Source of the DNA: Fodinibacter luteus
Lineage (GTDB): Bacteria > Actinomycetota > Actinomycetes > Actinomycetales > Dermatophilaceae
DNA: 64,000 bases
Reading direction: 5' to 3'
NCBI RefSeq assembly: GCF_039541575.1
Contig: NZ_BAABGM010000003.1
Coordinates: 1 to 64,000, forward strand
Made by a program: the position numbers and the translations under genes. The notes below the pieces were generated by a model. The model did no database searches and was not told the origin of the DNA. It saw only the letters and a program-made list of their open reading frames with translations. Shown here piece after piece: positions 17,765 to 26,340 of the stretch. How positions within the stretch are numbered: position 1 is the stretch's first letter; every line of letters begins with the position of its first letter.

Positions 17765-18065
17765 CCAGCTGAGCACAGTCGGGTCGACCAATCCTCCCTG
17801 CCGGAGGGGCACGCTTGAGCCAGGGCACCTCGTTTTACGCCCAAGAGCACGAGCTTTGAACCTGCGTCACTACGCCGCATCAAGGCATGCTCGCGAATGT
17901 GTCTGCCCGGCACGGATGGCTGGCCTCGTCCCTCCTCGGCGTGCGCCCGACTCGGATCACCGGGTCCTTCGACGACCGATTGGCGACGGGCGCTGGACGC
18001 AACTGCTTGCGGCTGGGCTCTCCTTGGCGAAGGCTTGCTCGAGGGACAAGAGACGAGGAGGGCCG
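17765..18065. other. Intergenic stretch with repeat copy E
   Basis: No gene is seen between the anti-sigma stop and the glycosyltransferase start. Repeat copy E lies in it. Confidence 0.5.
17863..17885 (+). repeat. Dispersed direct repeat, copy E
   Basis: TGCGTCACTACGCCGC, identical to copy C over 16 bases, 99 nt after anti-sigma gene 1. Flanking TTGA and TCAA and the inner TGCG and CGCA give it a nested imperfect palindrome. Confidence 0.8.
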
Positions 18066-19199
18066 ATGAAGATCCTCTTCAGCGCGTGGCCGGGGTACGG
18101 GCACCTGCTGCCGATGCTGCCGCTGGTTCGTGCGGCCCAGCGGGCTGGCCACGAGGCAGTCATCACAACCGGGCCGGACTTGGCGCCTTTCGCTTCGAGC
18201 CTTGGCGTTCGAACCGTGGCTGCGGGTCCCACTGCCGCGGATTCCTATTCGCACCTGCCGGGCGATGTCATGATCAGCCGGATGCCGGCTGCGGAGCAGA
18301 ACGCGTTCGCGGCAAAGAACCTCTTCGGGGCTGCGGCCGCCGTGCGTGCCCGCGAGCTGGCGCCGTTCTTCTCAAGCTGGAAGCCCGATCTGGTGGTGCA
18401 TGACCCCCTTGAGCTTGGAGCGGCGGCGGCTGCGTCGTGGGCCGGGACGGCCCACGTCACCCATGGCTACGGTCCCATGCACGCCGAGAACGACGAGATG
18501 ATCACTGTCATCGGGTCGGCACTGGCCGACGCGGTGGGTGTAGACCCGACCGATTCGGTCTTCGCGGCGCCCTACCTGGACATCTGTCCACCCGCCATGC
18601 GCACGCGCGCCCAGATGCCCTGGCGTGACGTGCGTCCTCTGCGCCCATCGGCCGGCGAGCCCGGCGACGGGTCCATCGCGAACTCGATCGCCACCCTGCC
18701 CCATCCAGAAACGATCTACTTCACCCTCGGCACGGTCATGAACCAAGCCCGCGGGGTCTTCCGAGCAGTGCTCGAGGCAGCTGACGAACTCGACATCAAC
18801 CTCGTGATCACAACCGGCCCTGACCTCGACCCAGCCACGATCGGCCCGCTCCGGGAGTCTGCGATCGCGTACCCGTTCCTGCAGCAGGCAGATGTGCTAC
18901 CCCACTGTTCAGCAGTGGTCTCACACGCCGGGGCGGGAACGATGCTCGGCGCGCTCTGCTTCGGACTCCCACAGTTGTGCCTACCCCAGAGCACCGACCA
19001 ACCGCTCAACGCTGCCAGCCTGGTCCCCACCGGCGCCGCTCTCTGCCTCCAACCGCACGAGACCACAACCAAGACCGTTGCCGCTGCCCTGCGCAAGCTC
19101 CTCCACGAACCGCCGTACCGAGAAGCAGCCACCCGCCTGCGCACCGCCATCGAGGCAATGCCCGACGCCGAGCGTGGGATCGGCGACCTAACGACATAG
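18066..19199 (+). CDS. MGT-type glycosyltransferase (GT1 fold)
   Basis: 377 residues from ATG 18066. The opening MKILFSAWPGYGHLLPMLPL is the N-terminal Rossmann motif of macrolide/erythromycin-type glycosyltransferases. The C-terminal donor-binding region shows HCSAVVSHAGAGTMLGALCF, then GLPQLCLPQSTDQPLNA, which matches the family's nucleotide-sugar motif. It likely glycosylates a small hydrophobic acceptor (drug or lipid). It stands alone between repeat copies E and F, a single-gene segment. Confidence 0.88.
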   Translation: MKILFSAWPGYGHLLPMLPLVRAAQRAGHEAVITTGPDLAPFASSLGVRTVAAGPTAADSYSHLPGDVMISRMPAAEQNAFAAKNLFGAAAAVRARELAPFFSSWKPDLVVHDPLELGAAAAASWAGTAHVTHGYGPMHAENDEMITVIGSALADAVGVDPTDSVFAAPYLDICPPAMRTRAQMPWRDVRPLRPSAGEPGDGSIANSIATLPHPETIYFTLGTVMNQARGVFRAVLEAADELDINLVITTGPDLDPATIGPLRESAIAYPFLQQADVLPHCSAVVSHAGAGTMLGALCFGLPQLCLPQSTDQPLNAASLVPTGAALCLQPHETTTKTVAAALRKLLHEPPYREAATRLRTAIEAMPDAERGIGDLTT

Positions 19200-19247
19200 C
19201 CCGCGCATCGCCATCGAGCGACGACGCCCCCAGCACCATCTCCAAGG

Positions 19248-19269
19248 TGCGTCACTGCGCCGCCTGTCG
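19248..19269 (+). repeat. Dispersed direct repeat, copy F
   Basis: TGCGTCACTGCGCCGC (15 of 16), 48 nt after the glycosyltransferase stop. Confidence 0.8.
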
Positions 19270-19383
19270 ATCAGTCGGCCCGAGCCTGATGCGGATCCCG
19301 CCGCCGACGCCCGGAGCCCGGCACCGTTCCTGGGACCGGACGGCCGCCTACTCCTCGCGCCGCTTGGGGAGCATGATGGAGCC

Positions 19384-19836
19384 ATGACGAGGATCCTGGT
19401 CGTGGCCAACCAGACGCTGGGGTGCCCCGAGCTCGAGGAGGCCCTCGCGCCCTACACCGAGGGTGATGCCGAGATGATCGTGGTAGCACCGATCTCGGTC
19501 AGTGAGGGGGAGTCCCAGTGGGACTATCCACCCATCGACCGCTACATCCCCAGCGCTGAGCAGATCGCCCATGCGCTGGCCGGAGGCCGCCTCGAGCACG
19601 AGCTCGACAGGTTGAAGCGGCTCGGGGTGACGGCGCGTGGAGAGATCGTCGACCACGACCCAGTGGGCCGGGTACAGGAGCTCCTCGGCGAGTCCGAGTT
19701 CGACGCCGTCCTCGTCTGCACGCTGCCGACGCGGCTGTCTCGCTGGCTCCGGATGGACCTGCCCGGTCGACTGGCGCGAGCGGCGGTCACGGCCCCGGTC
19801 GTCCATGTGCCGGGTTCGGCGGGACCCTCGTTGTAG
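19384..19836 (+). CDS. Universal-stress-like protein
   Basis: 150 residues with an alpha/beta pattern: an opening strand MTRILVVANQTLGCPELEEA, a middle strand (GVTARGEIVDHDPVGRVQEL) and a final VHVPGS strand. This resembles small UspA-like proteins of actinobacteria. The classic ATP-binding Gx2Gx9G(S/T) motif is not clear, so nucleotide binding is doubtful. It is the only gene between repeat copies F and G. Confidence 0.65.
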   Translation: MTRILVVANQTLGCPELEEALAPYTEGDAEMIVVAPISVSEGESQWDYPPIDRYIPSAEQIAHALAGGRLEHELDRLKRLGVTARGEIVDHDPVGRVQELLGESEFDAVLVCTLPTRLSRWLRMDLPGRLARAAVTAPVVHVPGSAGPSL

Positions 19837-19917
19837 GCGCGGATCCTGCCCCGCACCGATTGCTGTGGGGCAGCGGCCAACCTCTCCCGCATCAAGCACG
19901 AGCGAGCGGATCGCACC

Positions 19918-19940
19918 AGCGTCACACCGCCGCGAGCCGG
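19918..19940 (+). repeat. Dispersed direct repeat, copy G
   Basis: AGCGTCACACCGCCGC (13 of 16), 82 nt after the stress-like gene. Confidence 0.6.
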
Positions 19941-19972
19941 TCATCCTCTCGGATCAGCGATCAACACCCAGA

Positions 19973-20480
19973 TCATGACCCGTCTTCTTCGCGGCCCTCG
20001 ACCGGGGCGAATCCCTCGGCGACGTAGAGCGGGGTGGCGAAGTTGTCGGGCTCGATCGACAGGCTCAACCGGGCGATGCCTCGGTGGCGTGCCTTTGCCT
20101 GCAGAGCGCGCAGCAGGCCGCGCCCGACGCCAAACCCCCTGCTGGAGGGCGCGACCCACAGGCAGAGTCCTGGCGTGGCCTCGTCCACGAAGCCGTAGCC
20201 GGGATCTTCGGCTCCCAGGTACTGGGCCCACAACCAAGCCGATCGGCTCGTCTGCGCCTTCGGCGACGATGCCGAAATCGCCCCGTTGTGGCATGAGTTC
20301 CGTGTAGTGGCGGAGCTGCGGCTGGGTCTGGACGTCGTGCGGCGTGACCTGCTCTCCCGACCAGTTGAGAGGTTCCCCAGCATGGCCTGGGCGACCAGGG
20401 CCTCGTCCTGGGTCGAAAGAGGCCGCAACGTCCAACTCGTGCTCACTCCGGACAGTATGTCCGCAGCCTTCGGCACAGGA
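19973..20480 (-). pseudogene. GNAT acetyltransferase with two frameshifts
   Basis: The coherent protein is read as frame 1 (LRPLSTQDEALVAQAMLGNL), then another frame (NWSGEQVTPHDVQTQPQLRH onward to EPIGLVV), then frame 1 again (YGFVDEATPGLCLWVAPSSR, ending GFAPVEGREEDGS). The central part has the acetyl-CoA loop region (RGFGVGRGLL). Two compensating indels break it near the two junctions. It is a third, unrelated GNAT in this region, most likely inactive. Confidence 0.65.
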
Positions 20481-20583
20481 CAGAGGCACCCGACGGCCCT
20501 GCAGCAAGGGTGAGGCCAGATCGTCACGTCGCCGGACAAGATCGGCGTCATCCGCGCGATGCGCAAGCCGCTGGGTGGGCTAC

Positions 20584-21210
20584 CTACGGCCGCGGAGCAG
20601 GCCGAGCGAGCTCGAACACCTCGTACGTCGTGGCGTTACTCACGTGCTGGCTCTCGCCACGGCGGCGCATACCTAGCTTCTCAAGCGTGCGCAGCGACGC
20701 CTTGTTATCGGACGTCGTCAGCGCGACCAGTCGAATGAGTCCGGCTCGAGTGAAGCAATCCACCGCGACAAGGCCCGCCGCCTCGGTCGCGATGCCTCGG
20801 TTCCAGTACGTCGGATGGACGATGAGCCCGACTTCGATCTCACCCGGCGAGATGCCCGCCCAACCAGCGCCCATCGGGTCGAGCTCCACACGCCCCTGTC
20901 GCTCATCGCTCTCTCGATCGAAGACGGTCCAGGTTCCGAAGCCGTGCTGCTGCCACCGGTCGATCCACCCCCGGAGCTGGCGGTCAACCAGCGACCGCGG
21001 TTTGGGCTCCTGGTCCGGATGCGCGAGGATCTCCGGCCTGTTGCGCATCTCGACGTAGAAGTCGAGGTCCGATTCGCTCGCCGGGCGAAGCACGAGACGC
21101 TCACTGACGAGTTCCACGTCATCCACGGTACGGCAGAGGCCGCGGTGACTTGATGGTGCGCCGCGGGACCGAGTCCGGCTCGCGTCGATCGGACATGTTC
21201 GGGTTCCCAT
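20584..21210 (-). CDS. GNAT acetyltransferase 2, paralogue of 14238-14867
   Basis: 208 residues from ATG 21210 (MGTRTCPIDASRTRS). The core is nearly the same as acetyltransferase 1 (LVSERLVLRPASESDLDFY, TYWNRGIATEAAGLVA, LEKLGMRRRGESQH). The intergenic sequence after its stop also resembles that after copy 1. It stands upstream of exported-protein copy 2 in the same order and strand, showing that the duplication covered acetyltransferase, exported protein, sigma and anti-sigma genes. Confidence 0.83.
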   Translation of the reverse strand: MGTRTCPIDASRTRSRGAPSSHRGLCRTVDDVELVSERLVLRPASESDLDFYVEMRNRPEILAHPDQEPKPRSLVDRQLRGWIDRWQQHGFGTWTVFDRESDERQGRVELDPMGAGWAGISPGEIEVGLIVHPTYWNRGIATEAAGLVAVDCFTRAGLIRLVALTTSDNKASLRTLEKLGMRRRGESQHVSNATTYEVFELARPAPRP

Positions 21211-21418
21211 GGAGAGCACCCACCCATCACCGGGCAGCCGGTCTCGCGTCAAGGAGCCCCCCAGCGGTGCGTCGCACCGTCGGCAGTGGACCGTGGCGCT
21301 GAGTCCGACGTGGCTCACGAGTTGGTCCCATTGACTCGTCGCCGTTACGACGAATCCCCATGTCGTGGCGGACTCTCGGGCATTCGGCCTCCCGCGATGG
21401 CAGCCACCGGCCTGGCGG

Positions 21419-22039
21419 TCAGCAGCTGACTTCGGGGTTGAAGTCGGCGAACATCCCGGCGGGGTTGTTGGCCCAGACCCAGGCGTGGGTGAGGTAGAAG
21501 GCCGGGCCGGGGGGTGGGACGAGGATGTGCATGTCCATCCCGAGGACCGAGGGCGCTTCGGAGACGCCGACGGGGTTGGACTGTGCGCTGCGCACGACCC
21601 ATTCGACGGCGACGAGCTTGAGCCCGCCGTCGGGTGCGGGGGCGTAGACCAGGACCTCGGGTTCGAGGGCGTCGACGTCGTTGTCGGCCATCAGGTCGGC
21701 GTTGAAGTAGTGGTAGCCCATGGCTCCTGCGGTGGGGTTCGAGATGCAGGTGTCGACGATCCGCTTGTTCAGGCCGTTGACCCAGCCGAGCTCGTAGCCG
21801 GCGGCTTCCGCCACCTCCACCCGGTGGAACTTGGCGGTGGCCGCACGGACGCGGGCGAGCTCGTCCTGAAGTCCCGCAGCATGGGCTGCGTGCTCGTCGA
21901 CAGCGGGCGGGTCCTGGTCGCCGACGGCGGTGGGTGGGAACAGCGCCACCGCGGCAATGAGCGGTGCTGCCAGGGCGAGTGCGAGTAGTGCCTTTCGGCC
22001 GTTCCGGTTCTGCTGTGTGAGTTCTGCTTGGTTGGGCAT
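21419..22039 (-). CDS. Exported protein of unknown function, module copy 2
   Basis: 206 residues from ATG 22039. Signal sequence GRKALLALALAAPLIAAVAL; the mature part keeps GAMGYHYFN, PEVLVYAP, VAVEWVV and a C-terminal FNPEVSC, with the mid-protein Cys also conserved (IVDTCISNP). It is the most diverged of the three copies. The AAC-N18-CGTC motif upstream (22098-22122) is intact. Confidence 0.8.
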   Translation of the reverse strand: MPNQAELTQQNRNGRKALLALALAAPLIAAVALFPPTAVGDQDPPAVDEHAAHAAGLQDELARVRAATAKFHRVEVAEAAGYELGWVNGLNKRIVDTCISNPTAGAMGYHYFNADLMADNDVDALEPEVLVYAPAPDGGLKLVAVEWVVRSAQSNPVGVSEAPSVLGMDMHILVPPPGPAFYLTHAWVWANNPAGMFADFNPEVSC

Positions 22040-22097
22040 GTCCGCGCTCCTGTCGTGTTGCAGGCCGGCTGCATCGGGGACGGTTCCCCGCCATCTA

Positions 22098-22122
22098 GAC
22101 GCCGCGAAGCCACCCCGGGGTT
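22098..22122 (-). promoter_or_regulatory. ECF-type promoter motif for exported protein 2
   Basis: Minus-strand AAC, 18 nt, CGTC; same spacing as copy 1. Confidence 0.6.
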
Positions 22123-22307
22123 TAGGGTCCCGTGCCCAGACGTTCTCGAGCAGGGTCGGACGCTGGTTCGGCGTGGCCGCATCCTGCTCGCCTCCACGGT
22201 CACGCCGGGTGGGCGCGATGGCACGATCGCGGCAGCAGCGCGCTTGTGGGCGACGGGTTCGGGAGCGTGGATTCGCTGGCGCGGGGAAGTTGGCCGGCGC
22301 GAGACTA

Positions 22308-22332
22308 AACCCAGCGGCGGTGTCGATGCGTC
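22308..22332 (+). promoter_or_regulatory. ECF-type promoter motif for sigma factor 2
   Basis: AAC (22308-22310), 18 nt, CGTC (22329-22332), 66 nt before the GTG start. Confidence 0.6.
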
Positions 22333-22398
22333 GTTGAGGTAGCAGGCCTTGATGCCCGCACCGGTGGTGCGGGGCGAGGTGGTGGTCAGGAGGCTCGG

Positions 22399-22935
22399 GT
22401 GCGGGCGCGTGAGGAGGAGCGGTACGTGCGGTTCGTGCAGGAGCGGCACGCCGTCCTGTACCGCACGGCGTTCCTGCTGACCGGGAACCACCACAGCGCG
22501 CAGGACGCGGTGCAGTCGACGTGGGTGAAGGTGTTCGCGTCGTGGTCGCGGGTGCGGCGTGCGCAGCGGCCGGTGGCGTACGTGCATCGGATGCTGGCCA
22601 ACGAGGTGGCCTCGATGCACCGCCCACGTCGTGCGGGCGAGGTCCCCACCGACCGGCTGCAGGACCTGCCCGGTGCGGACCGGCAGCTCGGGTCGGAGGA
22701 GCGGGTGGTGGACGCGCAGACGGTGTGGAACGCCTTGGCGACGTTGAGTGAGCGGCAGCGGGCGGTGGTGGTGCTGCGCTACTACGCCGACCTGTCCGAG
22801 GCGGAGATCGCCGACACCCTGGGGATCGCCCCGGGCACGGTCAAGGCGCACGCACACGCCGCGCTGGCCGCACTGGGCGCCACCTTGCGAGCCGCCGAAC
22901 CGCTCGCGAGCGACCGGGCGGAGGAGGCGACATGA
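22399..22935 (+). CDS. SigE-family ECF sigma factor, module copy 2
   Basis: 178 residues, GTG start. Regions 2 and 4 are intact and very close to copies 1 and 3; the variable linker (DLPGADRQLGSEERVVDAQT) and a few region 2 residues (FVQERHAVLY) differ. The stop overlaps the anti-sigma ATG. The high similarity in region 4 suggests the three factors could read each other's promoters. Confidence 0.9.
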   Translation: MRAREEERYVRFVQERHAVLYRTAFLLTGNHHSAQDAVQSTWVKVFASWSRVRRAQRPVAYVHRMLANEVASMHRPRRAGEVPTDRLQDLPGADRQLGSEERVVDAQTVWNALATLSERQRAVVVLRYYADLSEAEIADTLGIAPGTVKAHAHAALAALGATLRAAEPLASDRAEEAT

Positions 22936-24170
22936 GCACCGAACGCCTCGTACGGGCAGCGTTGGAGGACAGTGTCAAGACCCTGACCTGCCCCGAACCC
23001 GACCTCGACCAGCTGCTCGCGGCCGGACGTGCGGCGCGGCGGCGCCGGATGGTCTCGGTCGCGGCCCTGGCCGCCGCGGCTGTGCTGGTGCTCGTGTTGG
23101 CCGGGCTCTCCTTCGCCTGGGCCAGCGGGGCCGGGCGGGCGCTGGAGCCGGTGCCGGCCAACCCGTCCCCCACCAGTGCGACGACCCCGCCGGCGATCAG
23201 GTCGGAGCTGCAGCGGTGGATCGACGCCCTCCCGGCCGGCGCGCCACCGGCCACGCCGTACTGGCACGACGGGACCCTGCACGTCAACGGGGAGCGCATC
23301 CCGGCCCCATACAACGCGGTGGACATCGAGGTCGCCGGTGACACCGTCCTGGTGGGCGGGCACGAGGGCGACCCCAAGGACGGGGCCACGCCCACGACGT
23401 GGGCACTCGTTCGAGGCAACCAGCTCCAACCGCTCCCGGTCTCGGCCGACACCGGCGACGTGGGGTTGAGCGTCGACGGAAGGATCGCCTACTGGGTGAC
23501 GAGCGTGCCAGGCACCAAACAGTTCTTCACCTGGGACACCGAGACGAACACCGCCCTGGCGTCGCGCACGGTGAGCGGCCGTCAGGTCGAGCTGTTGGGG
23601 ATCGACGAGTCCGGAAACGGCTACTGGCAGACCGACGCGACCCAGCCGATCGACCCCGAGATCACCCGTTGGGATGTCCGCGCCAACACGGTTCACCCGA
23701 GCGACCTGACCTACGGGGCCCAGGCACCCGAGACATTCTTCGACGGGTTGCCACCGTGGATGCACCCAGGTGACTCCTACCGTTCCCCGGACGGCACCAA
23801 GAGGGTGTTCACCAACTCCGGCCCGTCGGACTCGCCGTCGGACTGTTGCACCTCCCAGTTGCGGGTGCGACCCGTCGGGCCGGACAACTCAGTCGAACCC
23901 GAGGACGTCATCACCTTGGCGCTGCCCAAGGCAGACTCCGTCACACGCATTCTCGGCGAAGGTGACGGGTACTGGGTGTGGTGGGAGTCCAATGAGTCGC
24001 TGCTCTTCCCCGTCGACGGCGACCTCCACACCTACCTGCTGCGCTGCTCGCCGACGGGCGGGGCGTGCCAGCGTGTCGCCGACCTCGGGACCGACACCGC
24101 CCCAACGGACTCGTCCTTCAAGGACTGGATGCGCGGCTGGGGATTCGCGCGCGCCCCGGTAACCCAGTAG
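22932..24170 (+). CDS. Membrane-anchored anti-sigma-like protein, module copy 2
   Basis: 412 residues with the same layout as copy 1: basic cytoplasmic N-terminus, one membrane helix (about 39-62), long extracytoplasmic beta-rich domain. The N-terminal ~70 residues are most alike between copies; the outer domain is more diverged, as expected if each senses a different signal or has drifted. Compared with copy 1 it has an insertion with a Cys pair (SDCCTSQL), shared with copy 3. Confidence 0.8.
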   Translation: MSTERLVRAALEDSVKTLTCPEPDLDQLLAAGRAARRRRMVSVAALAAAAVLVLVLAGLSFAWASGAGRALEPVPANPSPTSATTPPAIRSELQRWIDALPAGAPPATPYWHDGTLHVNGERIPAPYNAVDIEVAGDTVLVGGHEGDPKDGATPTTWALVRGNQLQPLPVSADTGDVGLSVDGRIAYWVTSVPGTKQFFTWDTETNTALASRTVSGRQVELLGIDESGNGYWQTDATQPIDPEITRWDVRANTVHPSDLTYGAQAPETFFDGLPPWMHPGDSYRSPDGTKRVFTNSGPSDSPSDCCTSQLRVRPVGPDNSVEPEDVITLALPKADSVTRILGEGDGYWVWWESNESLLFPVDGDLHTYLLRCSPTGGACQRVADLGTDTAPTDSSFKDWMRGWGFARAPVTQ

Positions 24171-24347
24171 AACGACCTGAAGTCATCCTCGACCGCCAAC
24201 TGGTGACAGAGCGAACCTTCGCCCTATCGAGTTGATCACTGGCCTTGACGGGCGGGGTGGCGTGGCTGGCCAAGGTCGTGAACCGCCCCGGGTCAACTCC
24301 GAGTTGATGCTGAGAAATGCGGGGGGTTCTCTGGCCCCGATCGGACA

Positions 24348-24412
24348 GAGGCACCGTCTGTCGGCGGTGCGTCATAGCGCCGCGTATCGCTCGGTCGGCC
24401 GGACGGTGCCTC
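24348..24412. repeat. 11-bp inverted repeat around repeat copy H
   Basis: GAGGCACCGTC (24348-24358) and GACGGTGCCTC (24402-24412) are perfect inverted repeats. Their centre (24380) coincides with the centre of repeat copy H (24379). Confidence 0.7.
24368..24390 (+). repeat. Dispersed direct repeat, copy H
   Basis: TGCGTCATAGCGCCGC then GTATCGC; same 16-mer as copy J, and the same following seven bases as copy C. Confidence 0.8.
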
Positions 24413-24668
24413 CACGACGGCGAGCCGTCGGTGGGGGCCGACCTCGGCATCCAGTGACCCGATCATCTCCGACCGGGCAATCGCGGCCCCCGCGACGACC
24501 CGTGTCCGTGTGTGGCCTGGGGGGGTGAGCCCGATGCGCGTTGACGCCAGAGTGTGACCAGCCGAGGAGCCCCTCGGCACCAGACCGCACCAGTCCTCCG
24601 GAGTGCGTTGGACCGGCCGGGCCCTCCCCGGCGCACCCCGGCGTTCCCGTCGAGCAGAGCAGGCCCCG

Positions 24669-25262
24669 ATGACCTACGCCACCGAAGACAACATCACCGA
24701 CCTCGCCGTCGACCGATGGGCGACGGCCCACGACCCCCGGCAGGCAGAGGTGCTGACCAGCCTCGTGCGTCACCTGCACGACTTCGCACGCGAGGTCCGA
24801 CTCACCGAGGACGAATGGATGGCCGGGATCCAGTGGCTGACCCGCGTGGGCCAGATCAGCGACGACAAACGCGAGGAGTTCATCCTCGCGTCGGACGTCC
24901 TCGGGATCAGCATGCTCGTGGTCCAGATGAACAACCGCTTCGGACCCGGCGCCACGCCCGCGACGGTCCTCGGGCCGTTCCACATCAACGGCTCACCGCC
25001 CGCGCCCTACGGGTGGAACATGTCCGACGGGATCGAGGGGACCCCGTTCTTCATCACCGGCACCGTGCGGTCAGTGACCGGTGAGCCGATCGCCGGGGCC
25101 GTGCTCGACGTCTGGCAGGCCGACGCCGACGGCACGTACGAGGCACAGCTCGACGTCGACGAGGCACGGCTGCGCGCGAAGTACCACACTCGCGAGGATC
25201 CGCAGCATCGTCCCGCTCGGCTACGCCATCCCCATGGACGGCCCCGTCGGTGACCTCACGGT
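24669..25262 (+). pseudogene. Intradiol (hydroxyquinol/catechol) dioxygenase, truncated
   Basis: The N-terminal helical domain and the start of the catalytic domain are present (MTYATEDNITDLAVDRWATA at the start; VLGPFHINGSPPAPYG; GEPIAGAVLDVWQADADGTY). After KYHTRED the frame shifts; the expected continuation (SIVPLGYAIPMDGPVGDLT) is in another frame. The gene then stops short at the junction with sigma module 3, losing the C-terminal HxH iron ligands. The enzyme would cleave hydroxyquinol-type rings; this copy cannot. Confidence 0.8.
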
Positions 25263-25368
25263 GAGTGATCATGTGGCTGGGTGGGTGGGGTCGCCGTCCA
25301 CGAAGGCCGGTGACCGTAGTCGGGTTGAAGGGGTCAGCCCAGTGACGGTGGACCGACTGGTTCAGTGG

Positions 25369-25975
25369 TTAGCAGCTGACGCCAGGGTTGAAGTCGGCGA
25401 ACATGCCAGCCGGGTTCTTGGCCCAGATCCAGGCGTGGGTGAGGTAGAACGCCGGGCCGGGGGGTGGGACCAGGATGTGCATGCGCATCCCGAGCACGGA
25501 AGGGGGCGTGGAGACCCCGGGCGGGTTGGAATCCGCGCTGCGCACGACCCATTCGACGGCGACCAGCTTCAGGCCGTCGGATGAGGGTGCGTAGACCAGC
25601 GCCTCGGGCTCCAGGGCGTCGACGGCGTTGTCGGCCATCAGTACGGCGTTGAAGTAGTGGTAGCCCATGGCCCCTGCGGTGGGGTGCGAGACGCAGCCGG
25701 CGACGATCCGGTTCTCGGAGCCGTTGACCCAGCCGAGCTCGTACCCGTCGGCCACAGCCTCCGCGACCCGCTGGTACTTGGCGGTGGCAGCCCGCACCTG
25801 GGCGAGCTGGGCCCCCATGCCCGCAGCGTGCGCCCCGTGCTCGTCGACGGGAGCGGTCTGGTCACCGACCGCGATGGTGGGGTGCACCGCCACCGCAGCC
25901 AGGACCGGGGCTGCCACGGCCAGAGCTAGCAGTGCCTTGCGGCGGTTCCGGCTGCGGTCCTTGGGTTCTTCGGCA
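25369..25975 (-). pseudogene. Exported protein, module copy 3, start region frameshifted
   Basis: The body (RRKALLALAVAAPVLAAVAV through FNPGVSC) is almost identical to copy 1. Just after the ancestral ATG (MPK...) a net 7-nt deletion compared with copy 1 puts the start codon out of frame. No other good start precedes the signal sequence in the right frame. The promoter-like motif upstream also has a spacer of 21 nt instead of 18. The gene is therefore probably silent or mistranslated. Confidence 0.7.
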
Positions 25976-26033
25976 TCTCGCGCTCCTTGTCGTCGTGCGG
26001 GGCGGTGGATCGGGGAGGGCTCACCAACACATT

Positions 26034-26061
26034 GACGCCGCGAACACTGAGGCGTGGGGTT
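26034..26061 (-). promoter_or_regulatory. Altered ECF-type motif for exported protein 3
   Basis: Minus-strand AAC and CGTC as in copies 1 and 2, but 21 nt apart rather than 18. Confidence 0.5.
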
Positions 26062-26250
26062 TGGGCACCGCACCGGCCAGCGTCGGGCAGCGGGTCGCTT
26101 GTGGGCCGTACGGGTCGACCTGGCGGGCGTGGGACCGCTGGCACCCGGACCTGGCGTCGTCCTTGGTGAAGGTGGCACGCGTCAATGCCTGCGTGGCGGG
26201 CGACAGATGCGCGGAGTGCTGGTCATCCGAAGTTGCCCGGCGGGAGACTA

Positions 26251-26275
26251 AACCCGGCGGCGCCCTCGATGCGTC
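26251..26275 (+). promoter_or_regulatory. ECF-type promoter motif for sigma factor 3
   Basis: AAC (26251-26253), 18 nt, CGTC (26272-26275), 65 nt before the GTG start. Confidence 0.6.
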
Positions 26276-26340
26276 GTTGAGGTAACAGACCCTTTGCGCC
26301 GCACCGCTGGTGCGGGCGAGGGGGCGGTCAGGAGGCCGGT

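Larger units (their letters stand above)
24171..24668. other. Intergenic stretch with repeat copy H inside a palindrome
   Basis: No gene is supported. It holds repeat copy H centred between inverted repeats (24348-24412). Confidence 0.5.

Noticed and set aside
17265..18065. N-terminal extension of the MGT glycosyltransferase
   Set aside because: It overlaps the anti-sigma gene in another frame; the family's usual N-terminus begins at ATG 18066.
21246..21267. Another repeat copy (GCGTCAAGGAGCCCCCC)
   Set aside because: Resembles copy I but weakly, and lies within a duplicated module upstream of a gene rather than after one.
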